NCBI GenBank assembly: GCA_963377175.1
Contig: CAUJNA010001022.1
Coordinates: 55,166 to 119,165 of the forward strand
Source: Effrenium voratum
Lineage: Eukaryota > Sar > Dinophyceae > Suessiales > Symbiodiniaceae
Reading direction: 5' to 3'
Length of the DNA: 64,000 nt
Position numbers and translations under genes: made by a program. The notes under the pieces were generated by a model that saw only the letters and a program-made list of their open reading frames with translations, was not told where the DNA came from and searched no databases. Below, in pieces: positions 41,658 through 50,500 of this stretch (the stretch's first letter is position 1; every line of letters starts with the position of its first letter).

Positions 41658-43492
41658 AATATCCTATGAAGCTTCTTATCGCACAGTCGATTCCACTTAG
41701 TGATTCGACTGGCCAAAGCCTGTACAGGTCTAATTAGGTCGTATCGACCCATTCTAGCACCATACAACATTTTCATGAGAACTGCAGCTGCAGCGTCGCC
41801 TAGGACACCGGGCTGTTCAGCAATCACGTCTGTTGGGCAAGGAGACGGCTGCCCAAACAGCTGATCTACTTCCGGGTTGATGGGATTCTCATCAAACTCC
41901 GGTTTACTTTCATCCAGAAAAGGCGTCTCAGCCTTCACCAGAGGTCTAGGGTACTTGGGGAGGCATAGCTCCTTGTACCTATCAACGCATGCTTCCATGA
42001 AGCACGCCTCGTTATATTTGATGATCTTCACCCGAACCGGGTCGAATTTGACCTCGTCAGCTCGAAGTCGTTTCTCTCCGAAACGAATGTCAGGCATCTC
42101 CTTGGATGGTGGATGATCCACAGTCCAAGCAGTGCGAGGATCGAAGAAACCCTGTACATCTGCTGCAGCAAACTCATGCTCGCAGCCCAGATACCGCTTT
42201 AGGGTACCCGGCGGTTCCATCGTAATTACCCTACTAATGAGGTCCCATCCGATCGATAGGCTAGCGGATGGGCCACTCATCTTGAAGTCATCAACATACA
42301 CCACAAGAAAAAGCTTATACTTAGGGTGATAAAACACACTCGGCCATTCCGGGACACGGATAAATCCGACCTCAATAAGCCTTGCTTCGCAATGCTTTTC
42401 CCAGAACGTGCCGGCATCAGGATGCCCGTATAGGGCAAGAATCAACGGACAGACCGGATCGTCATAGCCAGCGTCTACCCATGCTTGCGGCCATTGATCC
42501 TTAGGAAGACGCACCCATGTCGTGGGACCCAGTAGCTTAGCTTGGGTATAGGCGGATTCGCCATCACTGACTTGTAGTGCGTGACCAGGCAACATGCCAT
42601 ATGCATCACACATCTTGCCTGCGGCCATTGGTGCCGGGCATGAGGTAGCTTCGGAAAACATGGCCCAGTGATTTGCCTGGTCCCTCACAAAGCATCCCTC
42701 AAACACTACTCTCCCTTTGTACTTCCTATTAGGATCATCCTCAGGGAGTTCATGATTCTTTTCCACACATATGTCAAAAATTCTCCCTACATGGACTGTC
42801 TTGCCATTTGCTCGCGCTTCGGCAGCGACTTTCTTCCACTCTCTAACTCTCAACTCATCCCAACATCCCAACTTTCGGAGCTTTGTCCACTCCTTGAGGA
42901 GAGCTGCACGCGCCTTGTCGTTACCAGCTTGCTCCTTCTTCGTCACAGGCCTTGCTACACAGGCGTAAAAAGTTGGTATGCCCTGGAGGTTGGGTTGATG
43001 CCCCGAAGCCTTGTTCGATCTGGGCATTGGCGGAACAGGATCTCCATTTAACCCTATGGCGGGACCAGCAGGGTACCCGCCGGTACTGCCGACGCCATTA
43101 ACCCCCCTGACGGTTACGTCGGGTTGTTTGACAGTGATCTTGGCATCAACAATCATGACTTTCTCGAGTATGAGTTGAGCGATCCTGTCTCCAGGTCGAA
43201 CTCGAAACTCATAATCAGAGTGATTAAAAAGCATCACTCTCACCTCTCCTGAGAAATCAGGGTCAATTACTCCTGCACCTATGTCTAGCATGTGCTTGAC
43301 TGCCAGACCTGATCTCGGTGCGATGCGGCCGTAAACTCCGCTTGGGAAAGTAAAGGCGCATCCAGTTTGCACAAGAGCACTTCCCTTAGCGGGAACGATG
43401 ATTTCATCGCACGAGCTTAAATCTAAGCCCGCAGAGCCAGGCGTCTGCCGAGTAGGGAGAGTTGCATAACTGTTCAACATGTGGACGAGCAA
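41636..43492 (-). CDS. pol: dUTPase fused to copia-type reverse transcriptase
   Basis: Residues 10-140 are a complete trimeric dUTPase with all five motifs: GSAGLDLS, GRIAPRSGLA, GAGVIDPDFSGEV, RVRPGDRIAQLI and RGVNGVGSTGG. It would hydrolyse dUTP to dUMP and limit uracil in the cDNA. From about residue 190 comes the RVT_2 reverse transcriptase: SDGESAYTQAKL (about 311) with its catalytic Asp, then the active site VVYVDDFKMSG (about 400), then GTLKRYLGCEH. The C-terminus should run into RNase H, but the frame breaks at about 41660 (HRIFPTSTRR then stop), while the -1 frame continues as ISYINSTLDLHLYGW. dUTPase between integrase and RT is an unusual position. Confidence 0.9.
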   Translation of the reverse strand: MLVHMLNSYATLPTRQTPGSAGLDLSSCDEIIVPAKGSALVQTGCAFTFPSGVYGRIAPRSGLAVKHMLDIGAGVIDPDFSGEVRVMLFNHSDYEFRVRPGDRIAQLILEKVMIVDAKITVKQPDVTVRGVNGVGSTGGYPAGPAIGLNGDPVPPMPRSNKASGHQPNLQGIPTFYACVARPVTKKEQAGNDKARAALLKEWTKLRKLGCWDELRVREWKKVAAEARANGKTVHVGRIFDICVEKNHELPEDDPNRKYKGRVVFEGCFVRDQANHWAMFSEATSCPAPMAAGKMCDAYGMLPGHALQVSDGESAYTQAKLLGPTTWVRLPKDQWPQAWVDAGYDDPVCPLILALYGHPDAGTFWEKHCEARLIEVGFIRVPEWPSVFYHPKYKLFLVVYVDDFKMSGPSASLSIGWDLISRVITMEPPGTLKRYLGCEHEFAAADVQGFFDPRTAWTVDHPPSKEMPDIRFGEKRLRADEVKFDPVRVKIIKYNEACFMEACVDRYKELCLPKYPRPLVKAETPFLDESKPEFDENPINPEVDQLFGQPSPCPTDVIAEQPGVLGDAAAAVLMKMLYGARMGRYDLIRPVQALASRITKWNRLCDKKLHRIFPTSTRR

Positions 43493-43604
43493 GGCATCCT
43501 TGTCTCGTCCTCCTCGCTCAAGGTAGCAGGGGCAGCCGCATAGGGCTTATGCCCGTAAAGACCTTTAATTACGGCTTTACACATCCCAATAGGATATCGC
43601 GCAG

Positions 43605-45845
43605 TCAAGGGCGTAAGGATTCCCTCGATCCTGGCGGGTAGCCTATTTCGTGGCTACACGTGCGCCCTCGTAGCTCGTTGGCTAGTTCAGGGCAAGAAGT
43701 GGCGATCCGCCACTGCTTCCTGATGGGAACACCATCGGACGTTTGCATTCCAAAGTCGCAACCGTCAACATCGACACACCTGATGTCGGGATCGTCGATT
43801 AGACGCCTCATAAATGGCTGTTTCCAACCAAGGCAATGCCTCGGCCACTCGAATGCAAATCTACCTCCCTTAAAACGCACGCGTTTGGCGACACGAAGGA
43901 AAGCAGCAAACATGACCATCGACGTTCGTCTAGCTTCGTTGAGCTCTACTGCGAACTCGGGACCGTACTGAGACAAATTAACATACTGCCAAGTACTCCA
44001 CGGTCCGCACGGGATCGAGCCCCATAAGTCACAACCAGGATTCTGATCGACGGTCTCAATCAATCTGGTCATATCCTTATTCTTTAAAATGTCGAACGAC
44101 TCTTTGTGTACGCGAATCGCGTCACCCCCCTGTTCCAGCATTGTGGCGGAGAGCTTAGAGTCAGGTTCGCATGCAAATTCTATCAACAATCTCCGCTTTA
44201 TCAAAGCGGGTCCAGCTGGTTTGGAGGGTGCGGCTTCGCCAGCACGCGCTCGGTTCAGAGCTTCCTCCCTTTCAGCCTCGATGTATATCCTTCGCATACC
44301 GACGGACATACCTTTCCAGTCAGTAGAAGAAATGGAGTTGGGTTTACCAGATCCAGAATAGGACCTCTCCCTTCTTTCCTCCTTCTGCTCATAATCAAGC
44401 TCATCACCGTGTAAGGTGTGGGCTTTAGGCTCACCTGCATCGAGGTCTTTGATTTTGTCTAGCCTATTTTTAAACTTGGTTAGAGTGACCCTCGGAGCCC
44501 TAGAAGGAGCATGCCCTTTATCATACAGAATGGTCACACCAGTCCAGAACCTTTGAGTTCTGACTCGATGTCCCGGGTTCAGGATTCTCCTGTCATCACG
44601 GATACACTGTTGCGTAGAGTCAATGTATTTTAGATGAGTGACACGATAATCATCCACATCCGCTTGGGACGGGCCTCCTGGAGGCAGTGGAGATCTATCA
44701 TCCCCGAAAAAGGGTTGTCTAGCATCGACATGGTGTCTGTGCCAGGATTTGGACTCTTCATCACGCACCCAGTGGTCCCTTTCAGGAACATCAGCAGGTG
44801 CTTCAGAGTCAACAGCAGGATCACTACTGTCATCGTTAGGAAGATCAGAACCCGGACCAACGGCATTGAGCTGGTTGTCCGGTTCGGTTGGAGCATCCGC
44901 TTTGGGAAGACCCTTTCCTTCTCCAGTATCTAGGAGCTGGACCTCCCTAGTCAGACGCTCATAGGCGGCCAACATGGGAAAAACGTATCCCTCTTCGGGG
45001 TTCCGCCAAATTCCTTTGACTTGATGAACACTGGGTCGGGAAAATCCGTTCCTAAAGTGTTCAAGATCGGCAACGTAGTAGTCGCCCTTCCACTGGCCAC
45101 CGGGCTCTAATCTATAACCCAGGAAAATCCCAGGCTTCGACACTGGCCCGAATTTGGGCGCTTTAGATGCAGGGTCGATCTTCTGTGCCGGCATAGCGGG
45201 CACGTTACTGTACTCGTCCTCTCCGTGATCGGACGGCCCTGAATCATCAGCTAGTTCATCATCTCCTTCGGGCTCGTAATCAGAGTCCTCAAGAGGGTCA
45301 AATTCTTTTGGCTTTACAGTGAAATACGTCTCGCCAGTCCACGGGGCTTTTAGCTCCTTGGTTGAATCTGGACCGTATCTCCAGTCTACGGAATGCATCA
45401 TTTCTCCATTTTCCTCATCATACTGAACCCATGTATCACGGTCAGCGGTGAGACGAATATGCTCGATTGGAGCATCAACGCTGTCAGCTTTGAATAGCTT
45501 AGTCCTTGGTTCAACGTGCACTCTGACGAGTTTGCCAGATTCTTCATCGAAGATCCAGTGTTCTTTTGTAGGAATTTCATCAGCTTTGTGATGGTCGTCC
45601 CGTTCGGAGGCGTTTTTTGAGCCCCCCCTTTTCGAGCCTACGCGGTTTTGGCGCGATTGGCTTGAAATCAACAAGACATCCGAATGGGATGAGTTGACCG
45701 GGAAAATCCCTGTCATTGTTTCTCTTTCCCCATGCGGTTCCTTCACCTCGATTTTCGAGATTTCTGGCCGCGCAAAATGCGCGAACGGCAAATGGCCACC
45801 ATTTGGGCGATAAGCCGGCTTGTCTGAGGAGTACTCTTGCTCCAT
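43605..45845 (-). CDS. pol: integrase C-terminus and methyltransferase-like domain
   Basis: Only the part below about 45620 is true coding; the first 80 or so codons shadow the previous ORF. About residue 235 the copia integrase C-terminal motif appears (KPGIFLGYRLEPGG). An acidic, Pro-rich linker with HWV.DEES-type repeats follows (about 75-110 and again near 350). From about 550 a Rossmann-like domain reads LLIEFACEPDSKLSATMLEQ, CDLWGSIPCGPWSTW, FAFEWPRHCLGWK and GCDFGMQTSDGVPIRKQWRI. The PC in IPCGPWS and the ExP block look like motifs IV and VI of cytosine-C5 methyltransferases, and methyltransferases are known from dinoflagellate copia elements; the assignment here is inference. A frame change near 43620 leads to RYPIGMCKAVIKGLYGHKPY, then a second to the dUTPase ORF. 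Confidence 0.7.
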   Translation of the reverse strand: MEQEYSSDKPAYRPNGGHLPFAHFARPEISKIEVKEPHGERETMTGIFPVNSSHSDVLLISSQSRQNRVGSKRGGSKNASERDDHHKADEIPTKEHWIFDEESGKLVRVHVEPRTKLFKADSVDAPIEHIRLTADRDTWVQYDEENGEMMHSVDWRYGPDSTKELKAPWTGETYFTVKPKEFDPLEDSDYEPEGDDELADDSGPSDHGEDEYSNVPAMPAQKIDPASKAPKFGPVSKPGIFLGYRLEPGGQWKGDYYVADLEHFRNGFSRPSVHQVKGIWRNPEEGYVFPMLAAYERLTREVQLLDTGEGKGLPKADAPTEPDNQLNAVGPGSDLPNDDSSDPAVDSEAPADVPERDHWVRDEESKSWHRHHVDARQPFFGDDRSPLPPGGPSQADVDDYRVTHLKYIDSTQQCIRDDRRILNPGHRVRTQRFWTGVTILYDKGHAPSRAPRVTLTKFKNRLDKIKDLDAGEPKAHTLHGDELDYEQKEERRERSYSGSGKPNSISSTDWKGMSVGMRRIYIEAEREEALNRARAGEAAPSKPAGPALIKRRLLIEFACEPDSKLSATMLEQGGDAIRVHKESFDILKNKDMTRLIETVDQNPGCDLWGSIPCGPWSTWQYVNLSQYGPEFAVELNEARRTSMVMFAAFLRVAKRVRFKGGRFAFEWPRHCLGWKQPFMRRLIDDPDIRCVDVDGCDFGMQTSDGVPIRKQWRIATSCPELANELRGRTCSHEIGYPPGSRESLRP

Positions 45846-46932
45846 GCAGGACTAGCTTCACTTTGTTTTCAATGATGCCATTCGTCTTTGGCATTCCGGG
45901 TGTGGACATGTGATGCACCCAAGCCATTCGGCGAGTAGCCGCAAGAAACTCTCTGGCTTGATCCGAGTATAACAGACCAATCTTGGGTTCGGGACCCATA
46001 AACTTGTGAAAGGCTTCTACCGTATTAGGTACAGAGCGACTAAAAACAGGGAGTACATCTATGTACTTGGTCGCAAGATCGTAAAACACGACTGCGTCCG
46101 TTTCACCATTCACACCACGGTCCTTTAAACCGTGTAACACCATCGTGTCAACAGTGATAATATCACCGAATTTCGTGCATTCATGCGCGTCGGCACCGCC
46201 CCGGCGGTGCAAACGCACGTTTTCCATCTTTGCGCGTTGGCAATGTGGGCAAAAAGGGTTCTTTGGCAAATGTGACATCATGTGTTGAAGCGTTTTAGCT
46301 TCAGCACGTAACTGGGCTTCAGTCCTGTAGCCCTCAGGGTGTTTGATTTCAACAACTTCACCCCCCTCGTCAGGCGCGTCGGCCTCAGAGGGAGCTGCAG
46401 GGTACAGTGAATCGTTCATGGCAATTACTGGACCGGGCATTGCCGGTATCGCAGGACATGCATCTAAGTTCGGGGCACCAAACATAACCGGCCCTTTAGG
46501 CAGGTATGGGACGTTGTTTATAACGTCGAGCCTAACAGTTCTCCCGGATGGGCAGATGAGAACAGGCATCTCAAAAGCATCCCACCGGAAACTGTATCCA
46601 AAATCCACGCACCTACGCCCTATCGATACAATCGAGGGTGTATTACCCATGACGAAGGCTTCAATATCCTCGTCAAGTGACTCAACAGTTGCATCAACCC
46701 TACCTTGAGTCCCAGCAACACCATTTGCGGTTTGCAAGGAATGTTGGATGCGCCCATTCTTGATGTGGCGATGATCCTGTGCGGGAATGTCGTGCATCCC
46801 AACCAAGTCGAAAGGACACCCAGTGTCAGCAAGCCACCGGATTTCGATTTGTGGGCCAGGCATAGCAGGCATCTGATCAGGAACATTTTCCCTGATCATT
46901 CGAGGGCGACGAGCCCACCTATTATCAGGCAC
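45580..46932 (-). CDS. pol: aspartic protease and integrase
   Basis: Begins in mid-frame (GTG; the frame is open upstream to about 47040). Residues 34-40 hold the retroviral-type aspartic protease motif LADTGCPFDLVG. About residue 216 starts the integrase zinc finger H-x3-H...C-x2-C (HMMSHLPKNPFCPHC). The catalytic triad follows: D in IITVDTM (about 260), D in LLYSDQA (about 323), E in NGIIENK (about 354). I count 30 residues between the last D and E, against the usual 35. After NRGEGTAWGKRN and FGCLVDFKPIAPKPRRLEK the frame is lost near homopolymers at about 45610-45630 and continues in the next ORF. Confidence 0.85.
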   Translation of the reverse strand: MPDNRWARRPRMIRENVPDQMPAMPGPQIEIRWLADTGCPFDLVGMHDIPAQDHRHIKNGRIQHSLQTANGVAGTQGRVDATVESLDEDIEAFVMGNTPSIVSIGRRCVDFGYSFRWDAFEMPVLICPSGRTVRLDVINNVPYLPKGPVMFGAPNLDACPAIPAMPGPVIAMNDSLYPAAPSEADAPDEGGEVVEIKHPEGYRTEAQLRAEAKTLQHMMSHLPKNPFCPHCQRAKMENVRLHRRGGADAHECTKFGDIITVDTMVLHGLKDRGVNGETDAVVFYDLATKYIDVLPVFSRSVPNTVEAFHKFMGPEPKIGLLYSDQAREFLAATRRMAWVHHMSTPGMPKTNGIIENKVKLVLHGARVLLRQAGLSPKWWPFAVRAFCAARNLENRGEGTAWGKRNNDRDFPGQLIPFGCLVDFKPIAPKPRRLEKGGLKKRLRTGRPSQS

Positions 46933-46976
46933 ATACTCACCTAAGTGCAGCTGTACAATCTGTCTAGTAGTGGCAG

Positions 46977-47540
46977 CTAGGATTCTAGATTTTCCTCGGA
47001 CATCGCAATCACCTCGGGAGGTTGACGCAACCTATCCGGGTGAATGGGGTGAGAATGCGACCGCCGATTCATGATCGGCCTAGGCTCGTCACGTGTCCTT
47101 ATATTCTCAACTTGCAGAATTTCAGCATTGTCATTGAAACTCAGCCTGCGAGCAGTGGGCTTAATCCCCACTGCCTTCGCGAGCTCAGAGTTATACTGGC
47201 CGCACTTACCGGGCAAGTAATAGAAATCCGTCCTAATGTCAATTGGCCCAGGAATCCGTCTGAATAAAACGGATTTGCGAGTCGGTACACTCATATCGAC
47301 ATCATCAATCAGAGCGTTGTCCGAGAGACGAATCGTTCGTCTGCGAATTACAGCTCTGATATTCGGGCCGCCCGGACACGTACCTTGCAGTGTACGAGCG
47401 CCAATAGTGGTCACTGACCACTCCATTGTCCCTTCAGGGCGTTGAAGCCGAGCTCTATACTCTTCAAATGCCTTGGCTATGGGATGAGCAGGGCAGGCAA
47501 CAAGCCCAATAGCCTGAGGGTAACGGCCCGCCCCTCTCAA
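46977..47540 (-). CDS. pol: N-terminal pol segment after the -1 shift
   Basis: 187 codons in the -1 frame of gag, with no ATG near the junction (the open frame starts at TTG), so it is best read as a gag-pol extension. Sequence marks: YPQAIGLVACPAHPIAKAFE near the start, an internal RRRTIRLSDNALIDDVDMSV and a His/Pro/Arg-rich end. No enzyme motif recognised; it may be a spacer or the upstream part of the protease domain. It stops at TAG, while the protease frame (a further -1) is already open beside it (CDVRGKSRILAATTRQIVQL), so an indel or second shift near 47000 is needed. Confidence 0.6.
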   Translation of the reverse strand: MRGAGRYPQAIGLVACPAHPIAKAFEEYRARLQRPEGTMEWSVTTIGARTLQGTCPGGPNIRAVIRRRTIRLSDNALIDDVDMSVPTRKSVLFRRIPGPIDIRTDFYYLPGKCGQYNSELAKAVGIKPTARRLSFNDNAEILQVENIRTRDEPRPIMNRRSHSHPIHPDRLRQPPEVIAMSEENLES

Positions 47541-47546
47541 AAACCC
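47491..47546 (-). promoter_or_regulatory. programmed -1 frameshift signal at gag/pol
   Basis: In gag frame the end reads GCG GGT TTT TGA, giving the heptamer G GGT TTT (47540-47546) of type X XXY YYZ right before the stop. After a 6-nt spacer, GGGCGGGC (47526-47533) can pair with GCCTGCCC (47491-47498), one G-U included, across a 27-nt loop. The next ORF is in the -1 frame and is open through the site. Confidence 0.65.
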
Positions 47547-50500
47547 GCTGACAAATCAGGGGCAGGACTATATGTCCTGTCGTCAGCAGTGGTAGTAGGT
47601 TCAGCAGACTCGGGCTGCGCATCGGCAGACTCGGTCGCTGGGGCCGCAGTGTGTTGCTTCGCTTCTTTCAGCAAATGCTCAGGTGGCTTTGCATGCTTGT
47701 AATCACACTTACCCCTCATGCACTTTCCATAGGAAACCCATTGGGCGCAATACCCTGGAATCAGGGGAGAACGCTCCTTGCGTTTCGCATCGGAATTCCC
47801 AGTTCTTGTGTGTGCGAATTTGCACTCTTGTCCGCGCGAACAGTATCCACGCGCGAAGTCCCTGCACGCATCAATCGCAGGAGCACCGGGCGACGTAGAT
47901 CTGGGCCTCCTTGGGGGCTCGCCCCTAGGGCTAGGCGTACGCCGCTTGTCCTGCTCCCGATTCCTGGGAGAGTACTTGTCCCTTCGATGAGGACTTGGGG
48001 TATTACCGGTCCTCTTCCTTGGATCACTAGGAGGCCGATTAGGCCTATGGGAATCTCCAAAAGGAGATCGTCTCCTGACGGGAGGACCAGGAGCACCAGG
48101 TTTCTGGGCTCTGTCCCTGGACTGAGATCGTTCGTAAAAGTCTTTGTGCATATTGACCTGATTCTTACGAACCCTCCAGCGGTCAATTTCGTTCTTACAA
48201 CGAGCACGAAGCCATTCATAGCTACAAACATCAGGGTTGGATATGTTCCTATCCCATTCCCTGATATCATGAGCCAAACAGTTGAGGTGCCTAACCTTCT
48301 CACTGAATAGCGACCGCTTTACCTGCTCGGTCAGCGGTTCATCGAGACCCGCAAGAATGTGATCCCACTTCGCGATGAACCTTTCAAGTCGCTCCTCTTC
48401 AGTATAGAAAGATGAAACACTGCATCGCAAGTTCGAGAGCTCAATTATCCTGAATGATTGCTCTCCGATATTTGCAGTCCTTAAGTGGTCGTATAAGAGC
48501 CACAGGATCTGCCTACTCTTGATGCGATTGTTGGAACGTTGAGCGGCTTCGGTGAGACGATTAATTTTGTCGATAATTGCAACAGTCTTGATGCACTTCC
48601 GAATGGCTGCATTGAACCTGGCTTCAAGGATGTGGTACTTACATTCCCCATCCAGTTCATCAAAGGTCTTTGCCTTTTCGACTTCAGTTAGCCAATTGAT
48701 GACGTAAAGTCCATCATAGCTGTAGGCATTGCTAACAGCTTCCTTCATATTGGCTATCCATACCCTCAGCCCAGCCGCGTCGGGCTCTGGCGGGAGGTCT
48801 ATGGGAATGCACTTAGTCGCAGCTGTACAGTTCGGATCATGGTGGCTACTATATCCGCCGCCACCAGTTCCGAAAAGATGCTGTGGAACCTGAGAACTAC
48901 TGATTGACAGTGCACATACAGGACAAAGGCGAGTAGCCTTCGGAATGCAAATCTCACATGCCTTTTTCATGCATATCTTACATTCCCCAATTTTGCTGGG
49001 GTCAGGAATATCCCGATCACACATTCGACAGTTCTTGTCAGGAGGATCGGGGCCACGCATGGTCGGCGGCTCAAGGCCTGACGGATCCTTCGGCCTTGTA
49101 CCTTTGGGATCAAATCCTGGATAATATCCGGTTTCACGTTTATCCAGGGGCACGGGTTGCGTAGCCTTCGGAGGGCTCTGAAGGTCAGCCGCGTTGGGTT
49201 GACCCCCAGTGGGAATGTCACGGAATCTGTCAACGGGTGGCCGCAGAGGCGGCGAGTACGACTGCGTCGGGTTCGTCTCAGGTGTGCCTCCAGGAGATCT
49301 ATTCCTGACACGGTTACCATCGGGATCCCTTCTTCTCCTAGTTTCGTCCCTAAGGCACGCAAGACAACAGGGACCCTGGACAAATCCAAATCTCCTGTAG
49401 TCATCCTGCCCAGCAGAATGTCTGGTGCAGTAGTAGGTCTTACAAAACTGACACTCAATTCCCTTGGTCAGGAACGAGCTCTCCCTACAGACACCGCATC
49501 GGGGTCCGTTACGGGAACATTCTTCACACAAGTTCTCTTTGAACGAGAAACAATACTCACAAATATCATCTCTGCATCCTTTGCAGTGAAACTCAGCCAT
49601 GAGGTGATTATTTCCATCACCTACGTATTTACACCTGGGTTTACCAGGGTCGCCAGGGTTCCCACCGGCAGCACTCTTCTTCCCCCTTCCTCCTGGGCTT
49701 TGCCGATCTGGAGGAGGAGGTGGTGGAGGATCATCATCAGGAGGGCCAGGTGGAGGTGGCCGCTTATCCGGAGTACGGGACGCGGCACGCCTTCCTCCTG
49801 TGCGATCGTTCAATCCACTACTTGATGCCTGGTTCGAGTGCCTTGACTCGAGGGAGTTAATTCTCTGGGCCGTATTACCCAGCACCTCGAGCATTTGCTC
49901 GAGCTTACTGTTGAGCGTAGTCGAAACGGCCATGTTATGAGTATTTTGCTTGTCCGTGTAGGATTTGCAGTCCCTTGACTTTATCTCGAGGTTGGCTTGT
50001 GTCTCATAAAGTTGGTCTTTAACCCACTTTATGCCGTCCCTATTATTGGTCCAGCATTGTTCGACATCTTGCATCATCCTATCAATCTGACATACCCTAG
50101 TGGACAAGTCCTCGATTTTGAGGTTTACTCCACCAATCGCAGGATGGTTGGATTGGCTCTCCACTAGAGATCTCTCGATCGCATCAACACGAGCTATAAG
50201 CCCGGTTACTCGATCAGAAAGAGATTCAAAAACAGTTTGAACTTGGGTGATGGAGCGAGCAACATCATCATAGCTGGCCCGCTCATTTAGGGCATCGCCT
50301 ATGCTTGTCATGCGATCGGAAACGATCTTGACGCGTTGGCCAAGCTCGGTCACGATGTCCTTAGTCCCTTGTGACAGCTGCATGGCCGCGTTCGCAGCCT
50401 GCGTACACGTGCTACTCACATGGACGCATTGGTCGTATTTGGCCCTCCACGAGTTAACCTCAGTGGAGAGCTGCTTGATGCATTGATCACTTCTATCATT

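Noticed and set aside
46932..46990. GGTGAGT after the pol N-terminal segment as a splice donor used to reach the protease frame
   Set aside because: The protease frame is already open across this point, and no matching acceptor is evident; an indel or frame shift is simpler.
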